Shown piece after piece: positions 25,504 through 36,893 of a DNA stretch of 64,000 nucleotides. The position numbers and the translations under genes are program-made. Source of the stretch: Helopsaltes ochotensis (taxonomy: Eukaryota; Chordata; Aves; Passeriformes; Locustellidae). Positions within the stretch are counted from its first letter, which is position 1. The number at the start of each line of letters is the position of its first letter. The notes under the pieces were generated by a model. The model ran no database searches. It was given only the letters and a program-made list of their open reading frames with translations, and was not told where the DNA came from. Location of the stretch: positions 16,077 through 80,076 of the forward strand of contig VXBM01001651.1 of NCBI GenBank assembly GCA_013400155.1. The letters are read 5' to 3'.

Positions 25504-26685
25504 TCCCTCTGCTTTGGGCAGGGAGGGGCCCTGGGCTCACCTCCTTCCATCCCCCCTCAGCTCCCTGCAGAGCCCCGAGCAGGTCAGAGCCACCCCATCC
25601 CCTCTTTGCACTGCTGAAATCACAAAAGCTGCCATTTCAACACATTATTTTACTGGCAACAGGAGAAATATTCCTGTTTGAAATGGTGACTTCGGTACTA
25701 GCGGTGCACTAAGCTCTGCTCCCCTCATTATTTAACTATATTGCTTTATTCTTGTCTAATTATAATTGCCTACATTTTAAAAAATAATAATAATAAAATT
25801 TTGTCCGGCTTTTTCCCTGTAGTCCACCAGATAGCAATTTTCTGCTGGATTAAACATCTCAATATCCTTCAGGAATATGTACACATCAACTAATTATTAG
25901 AAAAAAAGATTTGTTGTTTGGGCTTCAAACATAGCAGGAGGCTTTTGAATTACAGACTAAAATTTTAGGCAATTAAATACTTTTTTTATGGATCTCCTTC
26001 TCTTCCCAAAGCCCTGATCTAGTACATAACAGCAGCAGGCTGAAAAGCTTATGCATTTGAGCAGAAAAACTTTAAATGGAACTAATTAACTAGGCATAAT
26101 TTTAGATATATATTTAAGTTCTTGGATGAATCAGGCACAACGTTTTTGGTTTCTCAATCTAAATAAATGGGGGAGAAGGCAGCAGAAAGTAAGCAGTTTA
26201 TCCCAGATAACAAGTTTTGATGCTGAAATGGCTCAATACTTAAACATCATTGTGAAAAGCTGTCAAACAGCAGGCTCAGAAACATATTTTCACTTGAAAT
26301 CCACGCTGCTGCTGCTGCAGTGCACCCAGATTCCCACTTCCATGGGTAACGAGCTATAAACTGCATTAACAGGAACACCCTGGGATGTGCAGTACAAACA
26401 AGGACAGACGAAACAGCGGCTCCCACATGGCACTGCCCAAGTTCAGCCACAGCAGCACTGGGGCTCTGGCAGTGCCCTGCTCGCCGTGCCTGGCTGAGCT
26501 GCAGCCAATAAAACCCAACAAGAACACCCCAGGTCTGCCAGGGCTCAGCAGGGCTGTGCTGGCACAGAGCCCAGCAGGTTCCTGCCCTTCCTGGGCCCTG
26601 CACTGCTCTGCTCCATCAGTAGGGAAGGGGAGTTTTGGTCTGGCTCCTCAAAGTCTACTCAAATGTTCAGATGGGCTGGAAAAGC
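25504..26685. other. Intergenic, nothing recognised
   Basis: It is AT-rich from 25700 to 26300 and GC-richer after. No gene seen. Confidence 0.7.
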
Positions 26686-26686
26686 A

Positions 26687-26687
<1 letters not shown>

Positions 26688-26739
<52 letters not shown>

Positions 26740-26930
26740 TGTTATTTATTTTTATTATTTATCATTATATTTGTTTATTATGTATTTTTTATTGTTATTT
26801 ATTATTATTGTTGTTGTTGATTTGTTATTTATTAATTTTTATTTTTATTTTTAGATTTGTTTTATTTTTTATTATTTGGTATTTATTGTTATGGATGATA
26901 TTATTATTATTGTTATTATTGTTATTATTG

Positions 26931-26971
<41 letters not shown>
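26688..26971. repeat. Compound trinucleotide microsatellite region
   Basis: (AAT)n at 26688-26739, about 17 units, is followed by degenerate T-rich TTA/TTG sequence and then (GAT)n at 26931-26971. The open frames across it encode poly-Asn or poly-His and are not genes. Confidence 0.95.
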
Positions 26972-28460
26972 TTTGACAGTGGTTTCTTGACCACTGGCTG
27001 GTAGTGAGTTTCCTCTCAATGCGCTGCAGGTGGATTCTTTTCCATGGGGAGGGTACCTCAGGGAGCTGCTCAGAGCTGTGTCCCGGGGCATCCCTGCGGG
27101 ATTCCCCCCGGCAGCCTTTTCCCCCTGCCCTCCCTCTCTGGGTGCGGCAGGGTCACAGGGGCTCTGCTCAGACACAGAGGGGCTCTGTTTGCAGATCTCA
27201 GGACAGATCATCCCTCTGTGTGCTTGCCAGTGCTCAGGTAAGGATAATAATTCTGGTTTATAGCACACGTGGACTCTCAACAACAGAGTTCACAACACTT
27301 CACCGTTCCCCATCCAGCACTGAAATAGGGCTCCAAACCCTCCCCTCCTCTCTCCTCCTTCCTGCCCCACACAAAAACCCAAACCAGTGGGTCCTCAGCT
27401 GGAAACTTCTATGGGGTTTGGTATTTCATAAAATGTAACTTACAGAACATGAAAGTGTTAATGTTCACTTTAAGAGGAGGGCAAACAATAGTATAAAACA
27501 CTTGGGAGATGATGGGCTGTAAAGTAAAACCCAGTGAAAAAGGAGGGAGAAAGAACCAATTCCAGGAGGGAGCATGAGTTAAATCTAATTGTTCTTCTTG
27601 GGGATACATTGCTGCAAAAACAGAGATTATCTGAGGGTGCAGACACCAGACCAATGGAAAGTCTGCCCAGTTAGGAGCCTGAACAACGAGGCTAATCAAA
27701 GTGAGAACCAAATTCATGTAAATAGATCATTTAGTCACTCACAAGAGGTACAAGCGCACCAATATATCTGTGGAGCTGAGGAACTCACAGAACAGAGACA
27801 GCAATTGCCTGTTCTCACAGACAGCGCTCCTGAAGCTCAGTGGCACTGAAAGCATTTTAAGGTAGTAGTCTTTATTGCTTGAATTCAGCTGCATAATGTG
27901 CTGGGGTTCTGAGCAGCTGCAGGTGCTGGGAAAAATATTCACTTTAAATATTTTATTTATCTGGAATGAAACAACCTAAAAAATTAATACCAGGCTTAGC
28001 AGAGCCCTATCTGTTCAGGCAGACGGAATGAGAGACATTTATAATGATAAGAGAACTCCTGAAGCACAGCTGAACACGCTGTGCTTGAGAGCTGGTGTCT
28101 AAGAACTGTATGGTCAGATTCCAGCAGCAAAACAAACCGCCTCACACAAAGATCCACCATTTAACCTGACAGATGATGCAGAGTTTAAGACAACTTCCAA
28201 TTTTTAAGTTCGATTACTCACAGGACAACCTTCCTCTCCCTCCTTGCTGTCTTCTCCCGGAGCTTTATTCCGCACATCCAGGCTCTCATAAAACTGGGAA
28301 ATGGGGACATCATTTCCTTTGCCAGTCTCACTGTGTTATGCAAAGATGTACTGAAAGTTGTCTTCTACTTCCCTGTATCTCATTTTCATGCATTGCCCAA
28401 CACCTTTGAGGGCTCTGCTTCTGGGGCTGCTTCTCAGAAACCGTGAATTTGTTTTACTTT
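26972..28460. other. Intergenic, nothing recognised
   Basis: A GC-rich part at 27050-27240 is followed by AT-rich sequence. No gene or element is supported. Confidence 0.65.
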
Positions 28461-28463
28461 CAG

Positions 28464-28552
28464 AGGTTTTGGCCGCCTGATGTACTTTTACCTCAATGAG
28501 AATTCTTTAGGAACTCGCTTTAGGAGACTCTTGCTTTCCTCTCTCATCAAAG
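28464..28552 (+). other. Candidate cryptic or noncoding exon
   Basis: The 89-bp segment has a good acceptor (T-rich tract then ttactttcag) and a donor-like AAAG|GTTAGT. One frame is open across it (GFGRLMYFYLNENSLGTRF and on). No partner exon was found, so it may be chance. Confidence 0.15.
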
Positions 28553-28721
28553 GTTAGTTCCAGCTATTTCTAAATTTGGGCTTGTTAGTCTTAACTGGAA
28601 CTGTTCCAATCCTCCACAAGCCTGAAGTCTTCATCTGGTGAGCCTGAGAGACAAAAAGCTTTGCTTTCTCTTGCAGAATTTAATTTGGAAAAATGTGAGC
28701 TGTACAACCAGATACTCCTGT

Positions 28722-28805
28722 TTTACAGAATCAGAGAAGCAGGGAGGAGTTTGGGTTGGGAAGGACCTTTAAAGGTCACCTAATCCAAATCCCTGCCATA
28801 GAGCA
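28722..28805 (-). mobile_element. CR1 LINE 3' fragment
   Basis: It reads gggttgggaaggacctttaa, aggtcacctaatccaaatcc and ctgccatagagcatg, a diverged CR1 end in antisense orientation. Confidence 0.75.
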
Positions 28806-29950
28806 TGTAATATGTAATAATATAACATAATGCCTTGTATCATCTAATGGCTTGCAGAGTCATACGAAGAAACATTTTTGTGAGTGCTCCACCCATTCCA
28901 ACATCTCAAAGTTGCCACTAATCATTTGAAAAGCACAAGTCTGGAAGTTCTGTGGGAGCACAGCAGGTGACACACGGAGTCCAGGCCCTTCCCGTGGCGT
29001 TACCAATTACCTGGAGCAGGGGGTGATGCTGGCATCACCACAAAGCTCATCCCAGTAAAGCACAATTGCCTAATTCCAAGCTCACAGGAGTCCAGGGATG
29101 TTGCATTCAGACAAGTGACATTAACAGCTTGCTTTCTGCTGCTGACTGCCCCTTCTAAAGCCACGACTGCCTCAAGACCTGGCTTTACTGCTGACATTGT
29201 TTCATTAGAAGAAAGGCTTCACCTTGAGGATTATTTGGCAAGATGAATGGGAAAATAAATATTTAAGGTCCTATTCAACAGTGGGTTCTATATATAAAGT
29301 GGTTTATTTTGTTGCTGAAACCAAAGAGATTTTATTCACGATAGCAATCACTAATCATAACAGCAGGATGCTATTTGAAGATAAGCCCACATGCAACAGC
29401 CAGAATGAGCTGTGACACGTTCACAATAGCATTCACAAAAGGCATTCTGCTCTGTAATTCTGCCTGCTTTGTCGGGGAGCACATTCAATGACTTTTAAAA
29501 TGACATTTGACGGATTTCGTGAAAATACGTGTTCATCCCAGCACCAAGTCCAGCTCTGTGAAAATAGCTGCACCTACACCTCCTGGGCAGATCAACCCAA
29601 GCGCAGGGAAGGCTTCCCTTGGCAAAATGTTAAACTCCCTCCTTTGGGGTCTGAAGGACAAGGTTGCAGAGATATTTGAGTAAGTCTGAAGGGCGTGAAG
29701 CCATCACTGTTGGGCTGTAAATGTGTTATTACCTGAGTGCAGTGCTATTGGCCAGGAAGCCCTGGATTTCCAGGGCTGGGAACCAGGTGCTCCTGGCTCA
29801 GGAGCTCACCTGCTCAGGCAGAGAGAAGAGTGCTGCTGGCACAGCAATGCCCAGAGGACGTGCATTTGTGCACACAAAGATGCTGAGTTCGGGCAGGAGG
29901 CCAGGCACAGGTACAAAAGATAGAAATTCCTGTTCTGGAAGGAAAACAGC
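28806..29950. other. Intergenic, nothing recognised
   Basis: No gene or repeat is supported here. Confidence 0.65.
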
Positions 29951-29974
29951 TCGCTCTGAGGGCTTCCTGGAATA

Positions 29975-30268
29975 ACAGATTGGGGCAGGCACTGATCTCT
30001 GCTCTCTGGCCAGGGACAGGACCCAGGGGGCAGCTGGAGCTGGGCAGGGCAGGGTCAGGGTCAGGATGGAGATCAGGGGAAGGTGCTGCCCTTCCTCCCC
30101 AGAGGGTGCTGGCCCTGCCCAGGCCCCCAGGGAATGGTCCTGGGGCTGCCAGAGCTCCAGGGGTGCCCAGGGTGGGTTGCTGGGGTGGCTGTGCAGGGCC
30201 AGGGCTGGGGCCTGAGGATCCTTGGGGGTCCCTTCCTGCTCAGGATATTCTGAGATTCTGGGAATGCA
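29975..30268 (+). mobile_element. GC-rich CR1-type LINE 3' portion
   Basis: It contains ctgccagagctccaggggtg, cccagggtgggttgctgggg, gtgcagggccagggctgggg, and an end similar to cttgggggtcccttcctgct, then gatattctgagattctggga. This is the layout of a passerine CR1 subfamily. Confidence 0.7.
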
Positions 30269-30269
30269 G

Positions 30270-31115
30270 TTTTTATCTAAAGTATCAAATATTCCACAGT
30301 TAAACCTGTGGCTTAGGATGATTTCCAAATGCACAAACACGCTGCCTGTCCCTGCCCTCCTCCATTTAGGAGGGAAACTTCACTGTCCAGTGCTTTCTAC
30401 ACCACCCACTCCTGTGATTCAGTGCTGGAACAGGACTCCCCTTGGGAAATACCACTTTGAAAACACCTGATGCATTTCCACCCTGCTTTTCCTGTGTTTC
30501 ACGGAACAAAGAGTTTCTCTTGTGTCAATCCTACTGCTTTGAAGGTGTATTTACACTTGTACCCACTCTCCCTGCAGGCTGGGTCACTCACCTGCCTCAA
30601 GGACACAAAGCACTTCAGACCCTTCCTAAACGGCAACCCTGAAAGAGTCAGGGCGAAAGGAGAGAATATTAGGAAGCAGGGGAGGGATTTATGCTGAGGA
30701 TATGAAGCTAAATCAGATCATGGAGTGAGCACTAACAGGGTTCTGTGACCTTGCCACTCAGCACTGCTTTTTAACTCATAATTCTGGCATTTTGCACTGT
30801 CACTGTAACCCTAAATCTAAAAATCAGAAGTGTGATCTGTAGCTGCCTTTTAGAAGCACATTCAGTAAAGCTGGAACTAAAACGAAATTGCTGTGTCATG
30901 TTTTACACCTAAACTACATTCTGCTCCCCCAGCACCCCCACGACAGCTCTGAGCAAATTGGTAATAATTCAATGAATTAATTTGACCGGGGTAGGAGCTG
31001 CTCTCTACTCCTTCACTGATCTCAATTTATCCATCCCTTCCTGCTGAAGGAGGTGGAATCTCGTACAGAGACACAAAAAAAACCCCTCTCACAAAGGTCA
31101 CATGTTCTGTAGTAG
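30270..31115. other. Intergenic, nothing recognised
   Basis: No gene or repeat is supported here. Confidence 0.65.
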
Positions 31116-31119
31116 GGGA

Positions 31120-31477
31120 GGAGGATGGGAACCACAGCAATGGTGATGATGGTCTGAGGAGGATGGGAACCACAGCAATGGTGATGANNNNNNNNNNNNN
31201 NNNNNNNNNNNNNNNNNNNNNNNNNNNNNNNNNNNNNNNNNNNNNNNNNNNNNNNNNNNNNNNNNNNNNNNNNNNNNNNNNNNNNNNNNNNNNNNNNNNN
31301 NNNNNNNNNNNNNNNNNNNNNNNNNNNNNNNNNNNNNNNNNNNNNNNNNNNNNNNNNNNNNNNNNNNNNNNNNNNNNNNNNNNNNNNNNNNNNNNNNNNN
31401 NNNNNNNNNNNNNNNNNNNNNNNNNNNNNNNNNNNNNNNNNNNNNNNNNNNNACAGCAATGGTGATGATGGTCTATC
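31120..31477. repeat. 38-bp minisatellite with a 265-N gap inside
   Basis: The unit beginning ggaggatgggaaccacagca and continuing atggtgatgatggtctga starts at 31120 and 31158. N from 31188 to 31452 is followed by acagcaatggtgatgatggt in the same phase of the repeat. The gap is therefore likely more of the same array. Confidence 0.9.
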
Positions 31478-31479
31478 TG

Positions 31480-34400
31480 ACACAGCTTCTCACAGCCCCA
31501 GCTGTCAGTGACGCCTCATGAAAGCAGCACGCCCAAAACCAGGGAGTCAAGGCACCAAAAACCCCCAGTAACACCACCAAACCCCCACCAAAGCCCCCAG
31601 CTGACCTTCCAACACCTCCTGCAGACCAACGTTTCTACAACACTATCAAAACAACCTTTCAGTCCAGCTGCTGACTCGGAATCCACTTTCTGCCATGGCA
31701 AGGAGGATGTTTGGCCTTCAGTGTTTGCCCACTTGCTGCAAATACTTCTTTGTTTGGCAATTTTATTAATTTCCCTCCCATGCAAGACCCAGCTGGCAGA
31801 GGGAATGCTCCAGCTGGGGTCAGATGCTCAGGACAAGAGAATTCTTTTTTCTTCACAAGGGATCCTTAATTGCGCTGGAATCAAAGGCTGTTTATTTCTA
31901 TTGGCCAGTCCTCCCCCAGCATGACATGAAATAATAATCCAGCAAATGAACAAACCCCCAAATATCCAGGACACGGCCACAGCTTCAGATCCAAAGATGA
32001 CTAGTGAGGCACGAGGAAAGGAAGCTTGAAAAGATAAAATGTGAATAGGAGCAATGACAAAGGACAGAGGCCAAATCAGCTTTAGGGGCTGCTAAAGGCT
32101 GGATCATGATACTGAAACTCCAGGATTATTAATATTCTTCTAAGGAGAGGTTTGACCCAGCTTCCACTAAAGACAGGCTAATTGGCTTTTACAGAAAAAA
32201 GATAACTGAGAGCAGCCTTTTCCTTTATTTTTAAAAACCAAACCAAAACAACCAACCAACCAAAGCACAATTGAAAAATCACTTTTAGTGAGTTAATATT
32301 TCAAATAAGCTTAGCCTATCTGATGGCCCGGTGTCTTCTTAGCAACATTTTGAGAGGTGCAGTTTCTTTGTTATCTTTATACATTTTGAAAAATAACTCT
32401 TTTGGTGACTCTTCTATTTGATTCACTCATAACAACACAAGTGACTCATGCTGTCAAATTATAAACTATTACTTTGGAAAATTGTTTTTTTTCCCCCTTC
32501 CTTTTGGATAAAATATGACAATTTTCACTATTTTGTTACTAAGGGCAGCTTCCCACTACTTAAAGAATACTACTCAGAACTTGATTTCCTAAGTAAAGCA
32601 CATGCCACAAAAGACAAAAGCATCTCCCACCTCTTGTCTCGCTCACAGATGAATACATGTGAAACAAATAGAGCAATTCTTTAAAACTACTTCCAGAACT
32701 TCTGAGCTTGTTGATCAGCAAACCGAATTCCAATCACCAGATTTTTATCTAGACAATACTGCTTTTGTTTGATTTCAAGGTGGTCACTGTAAGCATTAGC
32801 ACATGCTGGCCTCAAACTATTTCCTAGGGCTGCCCTTGGCAGAGGCATTGCAGGGATTTCTGGTCTGACCCTCCAGTGAGGTTTGGTGGTGCTTTCCCAC
32901 CCGAAGAGTGAGAGGATGTTCCCAGGTGGGGATTGCCTTGCATGGAAATGAAATTGAAAAAATGAACAAAAGGTCACAAGAGACACCCTGGCATACCCAC
33001 AGGGACGGCAGCTTGAAATAAATGTATTTATGCCAAATGCAAAAGCAAGGCCCGAGAGGAAGCTTTGAACCGAGCAGCAGGGGAAGAGCATTTTTGAACT
33101 CAGCAAGGCAAGTGAGAAGCGAGGAGGGAAGAACAAGGAGTGGGCGAGTTACAGACATGCACAAGGTGTGCTCCTGGAGAGCAGCACCTGCAGCTCCCCA
33201 TCTCCCTGGGGCTGGGGGCAGAGCCCCGGGGGGAGCAGCACACACAGACGGCAACACCAGGCGCTGCTGAGGGCTGGGAACTGCAGCAAACACACAGAGA
33301 TGGCCAATGCACAAAGAGGTGAGCACGGCACCTGGGAGGAAAACGCACCCGGCACATCTGCAGCTCAATGCAGCGGGGAGAAATGTGAGTCGGGGAGAAA
33401 AATTTAGTTCTAACTTTGCAAGCTTCAAGAGAAGGTCCTGGGAAACTGCGTCCCTGATTTGCACTGAGAAGTTGTCTGGTTGAAGTTGACAGATGAAAAG
33501 GGAAGCCACCTTTAGTCAAAGTGAGAGAAAGCAGAGGTTTTTGAATTTTGCTGATAAATAAAAAACGGAGTATTTATTGTCACCCAAAGACCTTATGTCA
33601 GATAGTCCTCACTTGCTAAATGCCTTTTTATCCAGCTTGGAAATGGATGCATTTCCTACAAGAGCACAGGCGCCGAGTTGTGGAGAAGACAGGCTGGAGT
33701 TTAAGGCCAGCTACAACCTGAAACCTGAGACTCATCCAAGGAAGGAACAGCTGAAAAGGACTGGTTTTCATCCAAGCACCAATACAACACAGGCTAACAC
33801 AGAAACATCAAGCTAAACACACAAACAATACCTCCAGGTGCCTTACCAGAAAATACAAACATTTTGAAAAAGAGGAATTTGAGAGCACATACCTTGCCTG
33901 TTAAGCAAACACTCCGTGTCTCCAGGGCGCCTCCAAGGAGCTGCCACAGCAGGAGGATTGCTGCAATCCCGGGACACAAGGAGACTCAGCCCAGCACAGG
34001 GGCAGAAAATGCACCGCAGCTGTGCCTCTGACTGGGGAAACTGGGATGGGGAAACTCCCCGGGGAGCCCTGAACTGAGAAATCCTCAAAGGATCTTCACG
34101 ACATCCTCATGAATGCCAAAATCAACAAGCAAACGGGGAAGATTTGGAATGCCTTAACTGCAAATAAGTGCAGTGGTTAGCCGAGAGAGCGACACCCGTA
34201 AAACTTGAATCCTTCACGGAGTGCAGGAGACAGCTGACACGGGGCAGAGCAGGAAAGCCTTCCCCTGAAGGACCCCAGTGCCAGATGCTTCGTTCAGCAT
34301 CTGCCCGGCTTTTTGTTGGGGGTAGATGGAGAAACAAAGAGGAGGCTGTGTTTGGGATGTATCAGGGAGCACGTTGGCTTGGAGCCAATATTAACCTAGC

Positions 34401-35450
34401 CCAGGACAGCCCAGGGCACCGGCTCAGTGACTGCACGGCTTGGGATTGCTTGGTTTAGGTTTTGAAACAAAAACCTGCCGTCCCTGGGCCAGCACGAGGT
34501 GATGAACCCAGATCTCCTGCTGGATAGGACGGGCTCCTATTTCCCCTCGGGCACTGCTTGGTTACCTGAAAAACTCAGCTATTTCAAGGCACATAAGAGC
34601 TGGACCTTGGAACAGAGGCGTGGAACAGACACATTCCTGGCAGCCCTTCCCTCTCTTAAGGGGAGCAAACAGTCAGAAACAAGCAGTAAGTGAACTGGGG
34701 GAAAATTCAGCATTAAATGCAAAATCCCCAAATCTCACTTTATTTGATTTACAGAAAGAAAAAAAAAAAAAAAATCTTTACATTGGCAGCAACCTGCTCA
34801 GAAAAAATTTCTATTCCCAACCCCCCGTGGGCCCAGGAATGACCCCACGGGTCAGAGGAGCTCCTCAAGGCAGAAGCCTGGGTGTTGCTTGCAGGAGGTT
34901 GGCTCCTGAGTCATACCAGCTCCCTATTCCATACTTTTAATTTTCTTGCCAGGAGACTTCTACTTGCCTAAAGAATTGAAATAAACAGCCAGCATTTGCC
35001 AAAGTACTCCCACCCCTCAGAGCAGTTTGTTTTTCAGAACATTCGCTGCCAGACTTCTGAGTGGGAAAGAGAAGCAACAGGAGAAGCAAAATCTCTCCTT
35101 TAATCATTTCTGAAGAGCTTATCACAGTAGCACTGAGATATTCACAGCCCCTTTGGTCTCTTGCTGAATGGAAGTGGAAAAAAGATCACATCTTTCCTTT
35201 AAAACCTTCAAATGAACAAAATGGGAAGTTTGAACAAAACTAAAAATTAAGAGCTGCTTCTACAGTCCTGATTTCAGCAGGAATTGAAGATTCTTAGTGA
35301 AAATTGGGAGAAATCCCTGACAACAAACACCAGTTGAAAAATTGTCAAAATATTTGAAAACATTACACTGTCGACCAAAGTGAAAATTAAGATTGGAAAA
35401 TCATGATTGCAAACACTGAGGGGCTGTGGGAAGTGATGTTCAAACAACAG
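31480..35450. other. Intergenic between repeat array and NUP210 3' end; nothing recognised
   Basis: Only simple features are visible: an ACC/AACC-rich stretch near 32238-32270 and an A16-type run at about 34757. Long open frames at 32687-33519 lack family resemblance or splice structure. Confidence 0.65.
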
Positions 35451-35523
35451 CCCAGTGCTAAATTCCCAACAGCCAAACCACATGAACATTCATGAACAGC
35501 AAAATAAAGGAATCTTGAAAAGC

Positions 35524-35529
35524 TTTATT
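35524..35529 (-). terminator. NUP210: Candidate distal poly(A) signal of NUP210
   Basis: A second AATAAAGCTT lies 81 bp downstream. It arose by local duplication of the proximal signal region. Confidence 0.5.
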
Positions 35530-35584
35530 AAATAATACAGTCCAGTGCTAGATTGTGAACAGCCAAACCACAAGAAAATTCAAA

Positions 35585-36792
35585 ATACAGGAGTCTTAAA
35601 AAGCTTTATTACAGATTCAAATGATTATCTACATCCAAACTGACCTTTTTAAGTAGTACTAGCACTTAAGGCACAATTTCTCCAGAAGTAGCCAGTAAGT
35701 TAAACAAGGCTCAATACAATTACGTGTAACAATCCTTTTGTTTTTAACACTGTGTGAAACCAAAACTCTACGCCCTGCACTGGGTCTGCAATCCATTCAT
35801 CTCTATCTGCCTGCATAGTTCTGCATGCAAAGCATTTTGCATGGAGTATTTTTTGTCATTTCACTTTCCCTGTGGTCCTTAGGAAAGCTCAGACAGCCAG
35901 AATATTATTCACAGTTAAAACTGGCATGCTTGTTCTATGTAAACAAAACCCTGACCTGATAGCTGCAAAACTCTGCTTACAAATGAAAGTGGCTGGGATG
36001 TGATTATATCCTCAAAATAAAGGATTCCTACCAGAAGAAAGGTCCACTTAGAAGGCACACGCTTTCACATTCCCAGTTCCAAAAAGTGCTTACAGTACCA
36101 GAGAATACTGCAGTTGTACCCAAAGGAAGCCACGCTAAGTTCTGGGTTTCTTTACTAAGTTCTGGGTTTCTTTTTTTTTTTTTAACCTTTTTTAATCGTT
36201 GTTGTAAAAAAACCTTCCAAATTATTCACAGTTGTTCCAGCATTCCTCATGCTAAACCAGCATATTGTGCTGATGAATCCCAGTGTAAGGCTAAAGATAA
36301 GAACACTTATCAGTGCAATACATTCCTGAGCTTTTGGAACTCAAAATAAAAACTACTTCTTCGAAATATACAATCCTTCACATTTTTGGCTCATACTTCG
36401 TCTGTTTTTCTAATTTCCCTTTTTTTAAAAAAAAAGCTCCTTAAAAAGAAATCTGATTTTTACAAAAAGCAAATTAAAAATTGTTACCGCTCTAACTTAG
36501 ATGTAACTTCTAGTTGCTTGAAGAGTGCAAGAAAGCCAGATTAACATAAACACCGCTGCTTGTGAAGGCAGCAAAAAAAACCAGCAAATAAAACAAGCTT
36601 TTGAGAATCGAGGCGCTGACAGAAAAAAAATAAACTCCAAGAGCCCTAAATACTAAAAAAAAAAAAATGAAATAAATAAAGGACCTAGCTGTATTCCAGA
36701 GCAAACTGGAATTAGATGCTGAAGTTGCTGAGCTGGCTAAGGCACTGAGTTTTGTGTTTTGTTTCCAGAGGAGGAGGAGGAGCGGTGTGTCC
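35585..36792 (-). other. NUP210: NUP210 3' UTR (approximate lower end)
   Basis: This is AT-rich sequence directly after the stop. The first AATAAA on the minus strand after the stop is at 35605-35610, so cleavage near 35580-35590 is inferred; a second AATAAA at 35524-35529 would extend it about 80 bp. A 22-bp direct repeat plus a T run lies at about 36135-36183. The end position is inferred, not observed. Confidence 0.7.
35605..35610 (-). terminator. NUP210: Candidate proximal poly(A) signal of NUP210
   Basis: The minus strand reads AATAAA in the context acagattc..aataaagctt. It is the first canonical signal about 1.2 kb beyond the stop. Confidence 0.6.
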
Positions 36793-36893
36793 CTACCGAG
36801 AGGCGTAGCCCGTGCTCCAGAGCGTGCCCGGGGGGCTGCCCTGCCTGCTGGAGCCCTGCGAGCTGAAGGAGTGGGCAGCTGACACCGGGGAAC
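36793..36893 (-). CDS. NUP210: NUP210 window exon 28, last coding exon and stop
   Basis: The coding part is 101 bp including TAG. It encodes the Ser-rich end SPVSAAHSFSSQGSSRQGSP followed by PGTLWSTGYASR. The SPP-G-LWS-x-x-YAS pattern is the conserved NUP210 terminus. The mammalian Trp-Ser-Pro is Trp-Ser-Thr here. Confidence 0.95.

Larger units (their letters stand above)
35453..35611. repeat. Imperfect tandem duplication (2 copies) carrying both poly(A) signals
   Basis: Copies at 35453-35530 and 35543-35611 share cagtgcta, aacagccaaaccaca and agctttatta. The second copy is shorter by small deletions. Confidence 0.85.

Noticed and set aside
24906..25712. Long open frames on both strands (over 190 codons)
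   Set aside because: They run through the 72-bp minisatellite, whose period is a multiple of three and keeps any frame open. No family resemblance.
26385..27283. Open frames with poly-Asn, poly-Ile or poly-His runs
   Set aside because: They are translations of the AAT/GAT microsatellite.
31022..31483. Open frame across the N gap
   Set aside because: Most of its codons are N. No evidence for coding sequence.
32687..33519. Open frames of 139-230 codons on the minus strand
   Set aside because: Overlapping frames are open on both strands in a GC-rich stretch. Composition is low-information and no domain is recognisable.
1..35450. Coding exons of IQSEC1, the expected mammalian neighbour
   Set aside because: I looked for IQ-motif, Sec7 and PH-domain peptides and for its known N-terminal sequences. 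None were seen.
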